From a virus, in IMG/VR virus record IMGVR_UViG_3300033141_003971, positions 1 through 20,623 of that record: a DNA stretch of 20,623 nt. One strand, written 5' to 3'. Both the position numbers and the translations under genes were made by a program. Each line of letters starts with the position of its first letter. Within the stretch, counting starts at the first letter, position 1. Positions 1 through 8,251 of the stretch are shown one piece after another. The notes under the pieces are model-generated. The model searched no databases and was not told the origin of the DNA. It saw nothing but the letters and a program-made list of their open reading frames with translations.

Positions 1-873
1 GCGCTCCATCTCGCGCCGCATGGAGCGCGGGAAGACCTGCGCCGCCGCCCGCGCCGCCGCCGGGATGTCGCGCGCCGCCACCACTCGCGACGGCACGGCG
101 CCCAGCCCGCGCGTCAGCGGCAGGCCCATGAGGAGCGGGTCCGTCAGCCCCGCACCCGCCAGGCCCGTCAGGACGCCACCCGTCCAGCGGAGCTCGTCAA
201 GCCACGTCTCGGGGCGGCCCAGATGCTCGGGGTAGACCGCCCTGAAACCCGCCTCCGCCATCGAGGTCGGGCGTTCGGGCGGAACGCCCCTCCCCGGCTC
301 ATACCACGGTCGCATCATCTCCGCCGCCGCCCGGCCCATGCCCCGCACCGTGGCCGCGTCCAGCGGCTTGCCGCTCCCGACCGCCTCCCCCAGCGCCTCC
401 GCGCCGCCCACCAGCATCGCGCCGGGCACGTCCAGGGGCCGCGCCATCACGTCGACGAGGGTGAGCATGGACTGTGCCATCGGCCACGTCCCGGCCACGA
501 CGCGCCGCGCCACGTCCTGCGCCTCCTCCTCCGTGGCGTCCGGCTTGGTGATCGCCCGGAGCAGGCCCTCCGGCAGGCCGGCCTCGGTCTCGGCACGACG
601 TAGGAGTATCTCCGTGGCGGCCGGGCGGCCCTCCGGGACGGGGATGGGCCGAACCGTGGGGTGGCGCCGCTGCAGAGCCTCCTCGTCACGCAGGCGCTGG
701 AGCTCCTCCGGCGTCAGGGGCGTACGCGTCTGGATGCGCTCCTGGAAGCCGCGCAGATGCGCCGGCATGGCGCCGGGCGGCGCCGTGGGCTCGACCTGCG
801 GCCCGGTCGGCCGTCGCTCCCGCCTCCGCCCCTGCTCCCACTCCTCAATGCTGGAATACTCGCTTCGCGGCAT
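1..873 (-). CDS. Large internal virion / ejection-type protein, N-terminal part (cut by window edge)
   Basis: The frame opens with ATG at 873 and stays open for 291 codons to base 1, so this is the N-terminal part of a longer gene. AGGAGA sits just upstream of the ATG, and the gene begins 2 nt after the TAA of the CHAP-like gene. The protein starts MPRSEYSSIEEWEQGRR, is rich in Ala, Arg and Pro, and contains helical stretches such as VDVMARPLDVPGAMLVGGAE (about residues 136-155) and an Ala/Gly-rich segment near residues 235-255. I recognise no enzyme motif. Its place, last after two ejection-type proteins and a lysin, suggests a large internal virion protein that enters the cell with the DNA. 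That role is inferred from position and composition. The reading frame is well supported; the function is not. Confidence 0.75.
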   Translation of the reverse strand, partial: MPRSEYSSIEEWEQGRRRERRPTGPQVEPTAPPGAMPAHLRGFQERIQTRTPLTPEELQRLRDEEALQRRHPTVRPIPVPEGRPAATEILLRRAETEAGLPEGLLRAITKPDATEEEAQDVARRVVAGTWPMAQSMLTLVDVMARPLDVPGAMLVGGAEALGEAVGSGKPLDAATVRGMGRAAAEMMRPWYEPGRGVPPERPTSMAEAGFRAVYPEHLGRPETWLDELRWTGGVLTGLAGAGLTDPLLMGLPLTRGLGAVPSRVVAARDIPAAARAAAQVFPRSMRREMER

Positions 874-875
874 GG

Positions 876-1328
876 TTATTCTCCTGGCGGGTACAGTGCC
901 ACCCACCCCTTGCCCAGGCGCGAGAGCTGCCACTTCCCGTTCAGGTACGACCGCAGTGCCAAGCCACCCGTCCCATCCGGTAGCGCCAGGCCGACGTGCC
1001 CGAAGTACCGCTTGCTGTTGTTGCTCCAACCACGATAGGTGCTGCCCTGCCGGTTGTTGTAGCAGATCACGTCGTAGGGATGCACATGGCCCTCGCGCAG
1101 CTTCCAGCCCTGCTTGCGAAGTGCCGCCGGCCACAGGTAGGCGTCAGGCAGCGACATGCCCAACGCTTGCGCCAGCGCGCTGGCGCACCAGCCGGGGCCG
1201 GGGTTGGGGGCGTTGCGCCCCGTCGTCCGCAGGTAGGCCTTGTAGCCTGTCTCGTTCCGCCCCAGGTTGCGCCCGCCCGTGTACATTCCGGTGGCGCTGT
1301 AGACCGGCTCGTCGGGCGACAGGCCCAT
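876..1328 (-). CDS. CHAP/NlpC-P60-like cysteine peptidase, probable virion-associated lysin
   Basis: This 150-residue protein carries the Cys/His layout of the papain-like peptidoglycan hydrolases. GWCASALAQALG places the nucleophile at Cys48 at the start of a helix, PYDVICY (residues 84-90) matches the usual GDhhhF strand, and FGHVGLALPDG puts the catalytic His at 111. Such enzymes cut peptide bonds or the N-acetylmuramoyl-L-alanine bond of peptidoglycan. There is no signal peptide or transmembrane segment and no holin next door. It lies between two internal-virion-type genes, so I infer an ejected wall-digesting enzyme that lets the short tail reach the membrane, rather than the lysis endolysin. 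The ATG at 1328 starts 2 nt after the upstream TAG. The C-terminus (GKWQLSRLGKGWVALYPPGE) may be a small SH3-like strand set, but this is uncertain. Confidence 0.7.
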   Translation of the reverse strand: MGLSPDEPVYSATGMYTGGRNLGRNETGYKAYLRTTGRNAPNPGPGWCASALAQALGMSLPDAYLWPAALRKQGWKLREGHVHPYDVICYNNRQGSTYRGWSNNSKRYFGHVGLALPDGTGGLALRSYLNGKWQLSRLGKGWVALYPPGE

Positions 1329-1330
1329 CT

Positions 1331-2707
1331 CTACCAGAGATTCAAGGACCCCACGCCGCGGCTCCGCGGTGAACTCCCATCGAAAGGGTCCTCGTCCCCC
1401 TCGGCGGGGGCCGCCGCAGTGCCGGACGAGCGGTGCTCTATCGTGGCGTGGCTCTCGCGCGTCGTCGGGATGCCACTGTAATCGACGGTCACGCGGCGGT
1501 CGCTGTGGAGGCGCGCCTGCTCCGTGCGGAGCTGCTCCAGCATCTCGTCCACGCGCGCCTTGCTCGGCGTCACGTCGCTCACGTAGTACTGGATGCCCAG
1601 CAGCGTGTCCATCGCCCGCCGGCGCACCTCGGCGTCATCGCTCTCCAGCATGTCCTTGAAGGCCTTGTTGCGCAGCAGCGCCTCGTCGTGTTTGAGCTGT
1701 GCGGCCTCCAAGTCCACCTGCGCCTGCTGTATCTGCAGCGGGTTCGTGGCCTCCGCCACGGCGTTCGCCAGCTCCTGCGCCCGGATCGTCACCTCCGCCG
1801 TGTGCTCGTCGAGGACGCGCATGATCTGGCGGTGGTCGATGTCGTCGGGGAGGTCCTGCAGCAGCAGCGCGGCGCGCTCGTTGCCGAGCTTCACCCCGTC
1901 GAGCTGAGCGCGCGCCTGGTCCAGGTTCACGCCGGCCTGCTCCAACCCCAGCCGCGCCCCCGCCACATCGATGTCCAGCATTTCCTCCTGCCGCGCGGAC
2001 GGCAGGGCGCCGCCGGGCACGTAGCCCCGGAGGCCGGGATCGTAGCGCACCGGCCCCTCCAGCTCGCCGTAGAGCGCCAGCAGGTCCTCGGCGGACCGCT
2101 CCTCCCAGGGCGTGACCTCGACGCCGGCGGCGCGCTGCTGCGCCTGCCACGGGCTGCCCTCCAGGCCGCGCGGGAGCGTCATCCGCGGCGCCCCCGTGCG
2201 CGTGCCCGCCTCTGGCAGTGCGGCGACGCCGTGCGGGCGCGCCGTCAGCGTGTCGGAGCCCGATGGCGGGAGACGCACCGGCGCCTCCAGCAGCTCTCGC
2301 GCGGGGGCCTCCGGCGCGTAGCCCTCCAACACCACGGACGGCGCCTGAGCGTGTGGCGGCGTCGGGCCGAGCCGCTGCCGCAGTTGCGCCAGCGTCATGC
2401 GCCGGGCGGCCTCCAGGCCCTCTGTCCGCAACGCCTCCTCGCGGTCCCAGCCCGTCTGCTGCCGCTGCATCGCCAGGCCGTGCTGCAGGCGCGTCAGGTC
2501 CCCCGGCGCCATGTAGCCCTCAATCTGGCGCCCCAGGTACTGCCGCTGGAGCCCCGCCGTCTGGAGCGCCGACCGGGCCTGCGCCACGCTCATCGCGTCC
2601 AAGAGCGCCTGCCGACGCAGCCCCTCACGTCGCTGCTCCTCCTCGGTCCGGCCCCGAAGGTAGCCCGCGCCGACGTGTGCCAGTCCGCCAAGCAGTGATC
2701 GAGCCAT
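1331..2707 (-). CDS. Helical internal virion / DNA ejection-type protein
   Basis: A 458-residue protein that is mostly charged alpha helix, with long Gln-, Arg-, Glu- and Ala-rich runs at about residues 15-115 and again at 240-420, where coiled coil is likely. A Pro-rich, less ordered middle separates them (about 110-235). The N-terminus, MARSLLGGLAHVGAGYLRGR, is a short Gly/Leu amphipathic segment like those at the front of many ejected proteins. No catalytic motif is seen. ATG 2707 begins one base after the TGA of the preceding ejection-type gene, and the gene ends in TAG 2 nt before the lysin gene. Context and helix content suggest a virion protein ejected with the DNA, analogous in role to the P22 and T7 internal proteins. 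A specific homologue is not recognisable by eye. Confidence 0.65.
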   Translation of the reverse strand: MARSLLGGLAHVGAGYLRGRTEEEQRREGLRRQALLDAMSVAQARSALQTAGLQRQYLGRQIEGYMAPGDLTRLQHGLAMQRQQTGWDREEALRTEGLEAARRMTLAQLRQRLGPTPPHAQAPSVVLEGYAPEAPARELLEAPVRLPPSGSDTLTARPHGVAALPEAGTRTGAPRMTLPRGLEGSPWQAQQRAAGVEVTPWEERSAEDLLALYGELEGPVRYDPGLRGYVPGGALPSARQEEMLDIDVAGARLGLEQAGVNLDQARAQLDGVKLGNERAALLLQDLPDDIDHRQIMRVLDEHTAEVTIRAQELANAVAEATNPLQIQQAQVDLEAAQLKHDEALLRNKAFKDMLESDDAEVRRRAMDTLLGIQYYVSDVTPSKARVDEMLEQLRTEQARLHSDRRVTVDYSGIPTTRESHATIEHRSSGTAAAPAEGDEDPFDGSSPRSRGVGSLNLW

Positions 2708-2708
2708 C

Positions 2709-3635
2709 TCATGTCACCCCGTATCTGAAGCCCCAGCCGGGCGGAAGAGGCGACCTCCAGCCCGTGCTTCTCGTGGCGGGCGCGGGCGCCGGCGCCGCCG
2801 AACTCATCCCGGCGGAGAGGGCGTCCAGCAACCCGTCATAGTCGGATGTCGTCGGGGAGCCCAGCAGGTAGGGCGCCGCCGCGCCCGCAAGCTCCGCCAG
2901 GTAATCCCAGGTACTCGGCTGCTGCATCCGTATCTGCTCGCGGCCCGCCTGAGCCCCCGCCGCCTGCTCGCGGCTGCCACCCATGATCTCCATCGCGTTC
3001 AGCAGCGACTGCCGGCGGGCGTCGAAGTCGGACTGCTGCATGGCGCCGTAGTAGTCGCCCAGGCTCCCGAGCCGCCCGCGCTCGATCTCCCCCAGTCCGC
3101 TCACCACGGCGCCGGAGTGGAGCAAGCCACGACGCCCCAGTGCGCCCATCAGGTTCTGCCGTGAGAACTGCGCCTGCTGGTTGATACCCGCCATGCCCCG
3201 CGTCAGCGCCTGCTGGTACTGCTCCGGGGGCAGGCCCGCCTCGCCGCCCAGCCAGCTCCCCAGCGTCTGCCGGAACTGCTGCCCCAGCTCGGGGTACTGC
3301 TGACCCAGCGACAGCGAGGTCCGCCCGGTCGGGCGCCGCCTCCGCCCACCGCCGTCGAAGAGACCGCCCAAGGCACTGCCCGCCATCCCCCACAGCGGCC
3401 CTCCAAGCACCGTCCCCGCCACCGACCCGAACAGCGACCCGAGGCCGCCGCCCCTGCCGTCTGCCGCACCCGAAACGCCCGGGCGGCTCCGGTGGCCGCC
3501 CTCCTGCTGCGCACGCCGCACGTTGACCGACGCCTGGGGCTGCATGACGCTCGCCGCCCCCTGTGCCGTCGTGCCGCCGAGCAGGCCCTGCAGGTACGCC
3601 TGCCGCGCCAGCGTCTCCGTCAGTGGCGAAATCAT
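2709..3635 (-). CDS. Putative DNA ejection / internal virion protein with Gly-rich hydrophobic segment
   Basis: I chose ATG 3635 because AGGAGG (3650-3645) lies 9 nt upstream and the ATG forms an ATGA overlap with the preceding stop; GTGs at 3644 and 3641 are too close to the SD. The protein is 308 residues. Residues 62-97 form a Gly-rich hydrophobic stretch (GGGLGSLFGSVAGTVLGG and onward) that could insert in a membrane. Residues 115-215 are a Gln/Arg-rich helix region containing RRGLLHSGAVVSGLGEIERG, a pattern I associate with phage DNA-transfer and internal virion proteins. The tail is Ala/Pro-rich. I infer that it is ejected with the genome and helps form the trans-envelope channel; a minor structural role is the alternative. 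Confidence 0.6.
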   Translation of the reverse strand: MISPLTETLARQAYLQGLLGGTTAQGAASVMQPQASVNVRRAQQEGGHRSRPGVSGAADGRGGGLGSLFGSVAGTVLGGPLWGMAGSALGGLFDGGGRRRRPTGRTSLSLGQQYPELGQQFRQTLGSWLGGEAGLPPEQYQQALTRGMAGINQQAQFSRQNLMGALGRRGLLHSGAVVSGLGEIERGRLGSLGDYYGAMQQSDFDARRQSLLNAMEIMGGSREQAAGAQAGREQIRMQQPSTWDYLAELAGAAAPYLLGSPTTSDYDGLLDALSAGMSSAAPAPAPATRSTGWRSPLPPGWGFRYGVT

Positions 3636-4132
3636 ATCCACCACCCTCCTACGGTGATGTTGAGGTAGTTGAGCGCGGCCGAAATCTTGTACTCGATCGT
3701 GCGGCTGCTATCGACCGCCACGATGCAGTCATCCCTGTGCGTCCGGCTCTCGCCGTAGAACTTCAGGCCAGACACGTTGTAGGCGTTGCTGTTGCCGTTC
3801 TCGCGAAACAGGACTTCCTGCTGCTGTGCGACGTCGCCTTCGACGCGCAGGAGCACATGGCCGGCGCCCGCCGGGACGATGCTGCTCAGGTCCAGGTCGT
3901 GCCAAGCGTTGTCCGCCGTCAGATCCCCGATGGCCCAATCGGCGCTGGACGGGTCACCTCGGTCCACCAGCGTGGTGCCCGTCTCGTCGGTGAGGGCCGC
4001 CAGCGCCGCGTCGATCATGGTCTGGACCTCGTCGCGGGTGAGCGTCGCCAGGTTGGCGTAAACGTCCGCGAAGGCCCGGTCGAGCTGGCCGTCCTGCGGG
4101 AACTGCGCATCCGGAGGCCGCGGAAGACCCAT
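3632..4132 (-). CDS. Short tail fibre / virion surface protein with C-terminal beta domain
   Basis: The start is ATG 4132, which shares a TGATG with the stop of the nozzle gene; an upstream in-frame start at 4201 would run 70 bases into that gene. The 166-residue protein has a helical N-terminal part (FADVYANLATLTRDEVQTM, about residues 20-50), suited to attachment or trimerisation. The C-terminal all-beta part runs from WHDLDLSSIVPAGAGHVLLR through FRENGNSNAYNVSG to a WW-I end. That beta pattern recurs in phage fibre-like and surface proteins. I infer a host-facing protein at the short tail or nozzle. No enzymatic motif is visible. It overlaps the next gene by 4 nt. Confidence 0.6.
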   Translation of the reverse strand: MGLPRPPDAQFPQDGQLDRAFADVYANLATLTRDEVQTMIDAALAALTDETGTTLVDRGDPSSADWAIGDLTADNAWHDLDLSSIVPAGAGHVLLRVEGDVAQQQEVLFRENGNSNAYNVSGLKFYGESRTHRDDCIVAVDSSRTIEYKISAALNYLNITVGGWWI

Positions 4133-6669
4133 CAGGCTCCCCTCGCCGTCCGCAGGCGGTACTCCACCCGGATGTTCTCCAGGCGGAAGCCCTTCGCCCA
4201 CTCGCCCTTGATCTGCAGATACCAGCGCCGCGCCGCGTTCGTGCGCGCGGAGCTGTCGTACTCGTAGCCATTAGGCACACCGATCACATGGCCGTCCTGG
4301 GGGCACTCCGGTGTGGTCTCCCAGGCGTTGTTGCCGGCGACGGCCGAGTAGGCCGCGTCATCGTTGAGGTAGAGCTTCGGGCGGTAGGCGGCAGTGCCGT
4401 GCAGGTCCCAATCGCCGACCACCCAGATGGCGCCGGGGAGCAGCTCGTAGCCCGGCGGCGCCTGCGGCAGCAGGAAAGTGAGCGTCACCGGCGCGTAGAG
4501 GTCGCTGTGCGACGACCCCTCGCCGTCGTGGTTGGTGATCTCGGAGACGGGATGCAGGACCGTGATCTCCTGCGCGCCGCCGTCCTTCCAGGCGGTGCGG
4601 GTGAGGATGTGGGCCTGTTGTGTGCCCTCGTTGTAGGCCCGCAGCGCCACCGTTGTGGTGTCGGCGTCCTCGTCGTCCCAGGCCATGCGCGTCCAGCTTC
4701 CGCGCTCGGGGTAGTAGATACTCAGCCTGTCGCCCGGCCCGCGGGCGTAGAAGCGGTTGTTGTGGAAGGCGATGGAGTGGACATCCGCCGCGGCCCACGG
4801 CGACCGCCCGCCGAAGGGCACGATGCGGCTGATGCTGGTGCCGTCGTAGAACCAGAGGCCGTCGCGGGAGGCCCACAGGACGCCGCTCGGGCCGCTGGCG
4901 ACGGCGTCCGCCACGAGGCCGCCGACGTTGGGCTCCAGCACCTCCAACCGGAACTGCTGTGAGGCGTAGCCGCTCAGCACCCAGGTGGAGGTCTCCTTGA
5001 AGATGAGCAGTTGGCTCCGCCAGGACGCCAGGCCGACGATGGGCGAGTGGTCGCCCACCTCGACGAAGTTGACCCCCGGCCAGTAGTAGGGCTCGCCGAT
5101 GGGCGTGTAGAAGAGCACGTTGCCGTAGTAGCCGGGCTCCAGCGGGTCCTCCTCGTAGTCGGGCGAGCCCTCGGTGCAGCCTGCGGCGAAGAGGCGGTCG
5201 CCGTGGTGGTGGAGGATGGTCCCCTGCGGGGGCCGCGCGTGATCGAAGGCGATCTCCTCGCCCAGCGAGTAGGCCGAGAAGTTGTCCAGCAGCGTCGTGG
5301 CCGCCTGGAGGATGACGTCGGTGATGTCGTAGGTGCCCTTCTCCGTGTTCCCCGCCGCCCCGAAGGCGTTCATCAGGTGGATGTAGCGGAAGGTCGTGTC
5401 GTCCACGTCCTTAAGCTGACGCGAAGCAATCGGCACGCCCGAGTAATCGCTGTTGGTGTAGAGCTTGAAGTAGATCGTGGTCCCGACGCGCCCCCAACGC
5501 ACGTAGTACGTGGTGCCGAGCGACAGCGGCCCCCAGGCATCGACCTCGCTGCTGTCATGGTCCGTCAGCTCCAACAACAGGGCGCCGCCCACCTTCCAGA
5601 CTGAGAGCGATACGCCGGCGCTCCAGTTGTAGGACTTGTCCAGAACGCCGCTCACGCCGCCGAGCACCACCGCTGCGTCCGCCTCCATCGCGGTCGGCTT
5701 AAATGAGAGGCGGTGCTCGAAGTCGCCGATGTTGCCCGCGCCCTCATCCTTCGTGACATACGCCTCGTCGTTGCGCTGAAGGTCAACGGCGGCGATCTTA
5801 TTCGCCGTCACGGTCAGGCGCGCCTGAGTGTCCTTCTCTACCCAACCACTGGTCAGGTCCTCCGTCGCGCCCGCCGCGCTGCCCGCAGGCAGGAGCGTGG
5901 GAAGGCGCTGGAAGTTGGCCCCGCGCGCGCCGCTCTCCAGGCTCGACGTGTAGGCCCGGTAGATGCGCTTGGGGTAGGCCCCCGTGATGCCGCTCAGGTC
6001 CACCGCGCCGCCGTCCGTGGTGATCTGCACGTCCACCACCGGCGACGGCATACTCTCCTGCCCGGTCTCCGGGTCGTAGTAGGTGTAGTAGTAGCTGTAG
6101 GTCCCCACCGGGAGGTCACCCGTGGTGGCGCTGGCCCCCGGCGCCGACGAGGGCGCCGCGATCCCCACCACCCGCAGCGTCGCCCCGTCCCAGACCAGCG
6201 CCTCCGTGTCGCCGTCCACCAGGATGAAAAGCTCGTTGCGCACCTGCACCACCGCCGCCGCCCCCTCGTCGCCGAGCAGCGCCACCGCCGCGCTCTCGGT
6301 CGTCACCTGCGCCCACGACTTGGCCGAGAAGATGCGGTAGCCGTAATCCCACTGCGTCGGCGACGGGCTCGACCAGTCCAGCCCGTCGAGCTTGTACAGC
6401 TTCCCCGTCCCGCTGTCGTCCACGAAGGCCAGGAGCTGGTTGTAATCGTCCGTGACGAACTCCACCAGCGTCTTGATGATCCCCACGCCGGGACCGTGGA
6501 TGCGGAACTGGTTGCGCCCCCAGCGAATCTCGCCGCCGGCGGTGAAGATGACGCCCTCGGCGTCCACGAGCTGGTCCCCCGCGACCTCCTGTGGGTAGAG
6601 GTCGCTCGGGGGCAGGTTCAGCGGCGACCAGCCGCGCTGCCAGCGTTCCAATACTGCCGTCTCAGCCAC
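4132..6669 (-). CDS. Tail nozzle protein (beta-propeller type) with inserted Con A/LamG-like domain
   Basis: From GTG 6669 the protein is 845 residues; an in-frame TTG at 6732 would add 21 Arg/Gly-rich residues inside the preceding gene, and I prefer the GTG, which overlaps that gene's end by 8 nt and has GAGAGG upstream. The start LNLPPSDLYPQEVAGDQLVDAEGVIF, split here only in description, and later blades such as DNQLLAFVDD-like, ELFILVDGD, DRLFAAG, SQLLIFKETSTWVLSG, GVLWASRDGLWFYDG and NRFYARG follow the repeated blade pattern of podovirus nozzle proteins, which extend the adaptor and open for DNA exit. Between about residues 285 and 455 sits an extra beta module (LSLGTTYYVRWGRVGTTIYF) of concanavalin-like type. 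It directly follows the adaptor genes, which supports the role. The exact residue limits of blades are approximate. Confidence 0.7.
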   Translation of the reverse strand: MAETAVLERWQRGWSPLNLPPSDLYPQEVAGDQLVDAEGVIFTAGGEIRWGRNQFRIHGPGVGIIKTLVEFVTDDYNQLLAFVDDSGTGKLYKLDGLDWSSPSPTQWDYGYRIFSAKSWAQVTTESAAVALLGDEGAAAVVQVRNELFILVDGDTEALVWDGATLRVVGIAAPSSAPGASATTGDLPVGTYSYYYTYYDPETGQESMPSPVVDVQITTDGGAVDLSGITGAYPKRIYRAYTSSLESGARGANFQRLPTLLPAGSAAGATEDLTSGWVEKDTQARLTVTANKIAAVDLQRNDEAYVTKDEGAGNIGDFEHRLSFKPTAMEADAAVVLGGVSGVLDKSYNWSAGVSLSVWKVGGALLLELTDHDSSEVDAWGPLSLGTTYYVRWGRVGTTIYFKLYTNSDYSGVPIASRQLKDVDDTTFRYIHLMNAFGAAGNTEKGTYDITDVILQAATTLLDNFSAYSLGEEIAFDHARPPQGTILHHHGDRLFAAGCTEGSPDYEEDPLEPGYYGNVLFYTPIGEPYYWPGVNFVEVGDHSPIVGLASWRSQLLIFKETSTWVLSGYASQQFRLEVLEPNVGGLVADAVASGPSGVLWASRDGLWFYDGTSISRIVPFGGRSPWAAADVHSIAFHNNRFYARGPGDRLSIYYPERGSWTRMAWDDEDADTTTVALRAYNEGTQQAHILTRTAWKDGGAQEITVLHPVSEITNHDGEGSSHSDLYAPVTLTFLLPQAPPGYELLPGAIWVVGDWDLHGTAAYRPKLYLNDDAAYSAVAGNNAWETTPECPQDGHVIGVPNGYEYDSSARTNAARRWYLQIKGEWAKGFRLENIRVEYRLRTARGA

Positions 6670-6916
6670 GTCGCTGCCGCCTCTCGTTGCGCCGTCGCTC
6701 CGCCGCCTGGCGGGGTCCGTAATCGTCGGCAATGTCCACGGCCTCGCGCTCGATCTCCGCGATGCGCTCGCGGTCGATCCGCTGCTGCTTCGCGCGCCGC
6801 TCTTTGCCCTCGACGGTGGCCTGGTTGCGCACCATCTGTCTCACGCGCCGGTCGCGCTCGGCCAGCGCCTTGCGGAAGAGCTTCTCGCGCTTCTCAAGCT
6901 GCTGCCCCTCGCTCAT
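6662..6916 (-). CDS. Small highly charged helical protein, unknown function
   Basis: The 84-residue protein starts at ATG 6916, one base after the TGA of the third adaptor-type gene, with GGGAGG about 8 nt upstream. It is almost entirely Arg, Lys, Glu and Gln-rich helix (MSEGQQLEKREKLFRKALAE) with a very basic end (NERRQRRG). There is no hydrophobic core, Cys pair or known motif. It ends inside the first codons of the nozzle gene. Position between adaptor and nozzle suggests an accessory assembly factor or a minor connector peptide, but the function is unknown. An in-frame upstream start at 6976 is unlikely because it lies inside the adaptor gene with no SD. Confidence 0.65.
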   Translation of the reverse strand: MSEGQQLEKREKLFRKALAERDRRVRQMVRNQATVEGKERRAKQQRIDRERIAEIEREAVDIADDYGPRQAAERRRNERRQRRG

Positions 6917-6917
6917 G

Positions 6918-7571
6918 TCAGTCCTCCCGCAGGCCCGTAAGCCACGGGTCGCGCGCAATGTCGTCGTACGGGTCACGCCCGTGGTAGCGAGCGTTCATGT
7001 GGACGATGGCCTCGAGCCCGTACGCCTCCTGGGCCTCGGCCCGCTCCGGCTCATCCGCCGCCTCGTACGCAAGCTGCATCGCCAGGTCGATGATGGCGTT
7101 GTGGAAGTGCTCGGGGAGCTCCGGGTTGGTCTCGGCGTCGATCTCGGCGGGTGTCCGCACGTAGTAGAGCTCGTAGGTCTCGCTGTCGCCCTGCGTGACC
7201 GTCCCCACGTAAAAGACGATATCATCGTTCTCGATGACGTGGAATGGGTTCGTCTCCGAGGGCGTGATGTGGCTGTTGGGGTCCACCAGTTCGCGTATCT
7301 GGTCCTTCGATTTGCGCACGCTCTCGATCCCCTTGTACAGCACCAGCCGATCGTACGCAAAGTCGTCGGGCAGGTCGTACTCCTCCTGGTCCGCGACCAG
7401 CGTCTGCACGTCGATGTCGGTGAGCGCCCAGAGGGTCGGGATCGACGCCTCGGCGGCGATGCGCCGCTGCGCCATCGAGAGGTACAGGTAGAGCTCGGTA
7501 TCGCCCCAGCGGTCCTCGCCGAGGTCGGCGAGCAGGGTTCTCAGGAGCCATTTCATCTGTACGCTGGTCAT
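6918..7571 (-). CDS. Head-to-tail adaptor-fold protein (third of three)
   Basis: A 217-residue protein with the layout of podovirus connector proteins. It has an N-terminal helical part with a YLYLSMAQRRIAAEA helix, then a beta core (VQTLVADQEEYDLPDDFAYDR), then a strand that ends YELYYVRTPAE. A final helix pair follows (HFHNAIIDLAMQLAYEAADEPERA). The same order is seen in the two preceding genes, so I call it a paralogue or fold relative. Family members dock under the portal as a ring and link it to the nozzle. ATG 7571 has GGGAGG 10 nt upstream and overlaps nothing; the upstream TGA is at 7580-7578. The match resembles the SU10-adaptor type, recalled from known families, not searched. Confidence 0.65.
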   Translation of the reverse strand: MTSVQMKWLLRTLLADLGEDRWGDTELYLYLSMAQRRIAAEASIPTLWALTDIDVQTLVADQEEYDLPDDFAYDRLVLYKGIESVRKSKDQIRELVDPNSHITPSETNPFHVIENDDIVFYVGTVTQGDSETYELYYVRTPAEIDAETNPELPEHFHNAIIDLAMQLAYEAADEPERAEAQEAYGLEAIVHMNARYHGRDPYDDIARDPWLTGLRED

Positions 7572-7577
7572 CGCTCA

Positions 7578-8240
7578 TCAGCCTCCCACATCGCCGGGTT
7601 CGTCGTCGCGCGGGATCACGCCGGCCTCGCTGAAGCGGGCGTTGGCCTTCTGGGCGCGCCGGAGGAACTTGCGCCGCAGGCGGTCGTACTCGGCCCACCT
7701 GCCCTTCGCGCAGCGCGCCAGAGCCACCGCGAGGTCCACCATCAGGCCGTGCCACCGCACGTTGATCTGCGGGTCCACGTCCGTGCTCATCGCTGTCGGG
7801 TTCTGCGTGTAGTGCAGCTCGTAGGGGTCGGTCGAGGACGGGTCGCCTACCTCGACATGAAAGCGCACCGCCACGTCCGTCGTGTTGTAGAAGAGCCAGT
7901 AGTACGGCTCGGTCGCGCCGGGCGCCACGTAGATGTTGTCGGTGAAGGCGTCACGCTCGGGCACCGGCCAGCGCCGCGCCGGGATCTTGTTGCTGCCAAT
8001 CGCCAGCAGCCGGACGCGCTGAAAGTTGGCGGGCAGCGGCGCTCGTGAGGCCACCAGGTTCCCCGACGCCACCGGCGTGAGCTCCGGGATCGCCGCGTCG
8101 TTGAAGCGCACCGCCAGGTCGCGCTGGGCGAAGTTGAGGTAGCCGATGATCTCCTCGTCCTCCACGCCCTGCTTGGAGGCCTCACCCAGGCGCATCCGCA
8201 CCTGGTCAACGAGCTTGTCTGTGATGTCGCCAGCAGCCAT
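7578..8240 (-). CDS. Head-to-tail adaptor-fold protein (second of three)
   Basis: The 220-residue protein begins at ATG 8240 with GAGGTGA just upstream, 11 nt after the previous stop. Its N-terminal helices include EDEEIIGYLNFAQRDLAVRF (about residues 27-46), matching the N-x-AQ-x-x-L helix of adaptor proteins. A beta core with PLPANFQRVRLLAIG and YELHYTQNP follows. The C-terminal helix VDLAVALARCAKGRWAEYDR closes the fold. There is no cofactor or catalytic motif. Function is inferred as a connector ring or a second layer of adaptors between portal and nozzle. A short proline- and arginine-rich frame that starts on the TGATG at its stop is a shadow, not a gene. Confidence 0.65.
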   Translation of the reverse strand: MAAGDITDKLVDQVRMRLGEASKQGVEDEEIIGYLNFAQRDLAVRFNDAAIPELTPVASGNLVASRAPLPANFQRVRLLAIGSNKIPARRWPVPERDAFTDNIYVAPGATEPYYWLFYNTTDVAVRFHVEVGDPSSTDPYELHYTQNPTAMSTDVDPQINVRWHGLMVDLAVALARCAKGRWAEYDRLRRKFLRRAQKANARFSEAGVIPRDDEPGDVGG

Positions 8241-8251
8241 GTCTTTTCACC

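Noticed and set aside
338-1372. 344-codon plus-strand frame at left end
   Set aside because: Antisense to the partial internal virion gene and the CHAP-like gene, which have SD sites and motifs.
1433-2698. 421-codon plus-strand frame
   Set aside because: Antisense shadow of the helical ejection-type protein, with Arg/His/Leu-rich composition and no SD.
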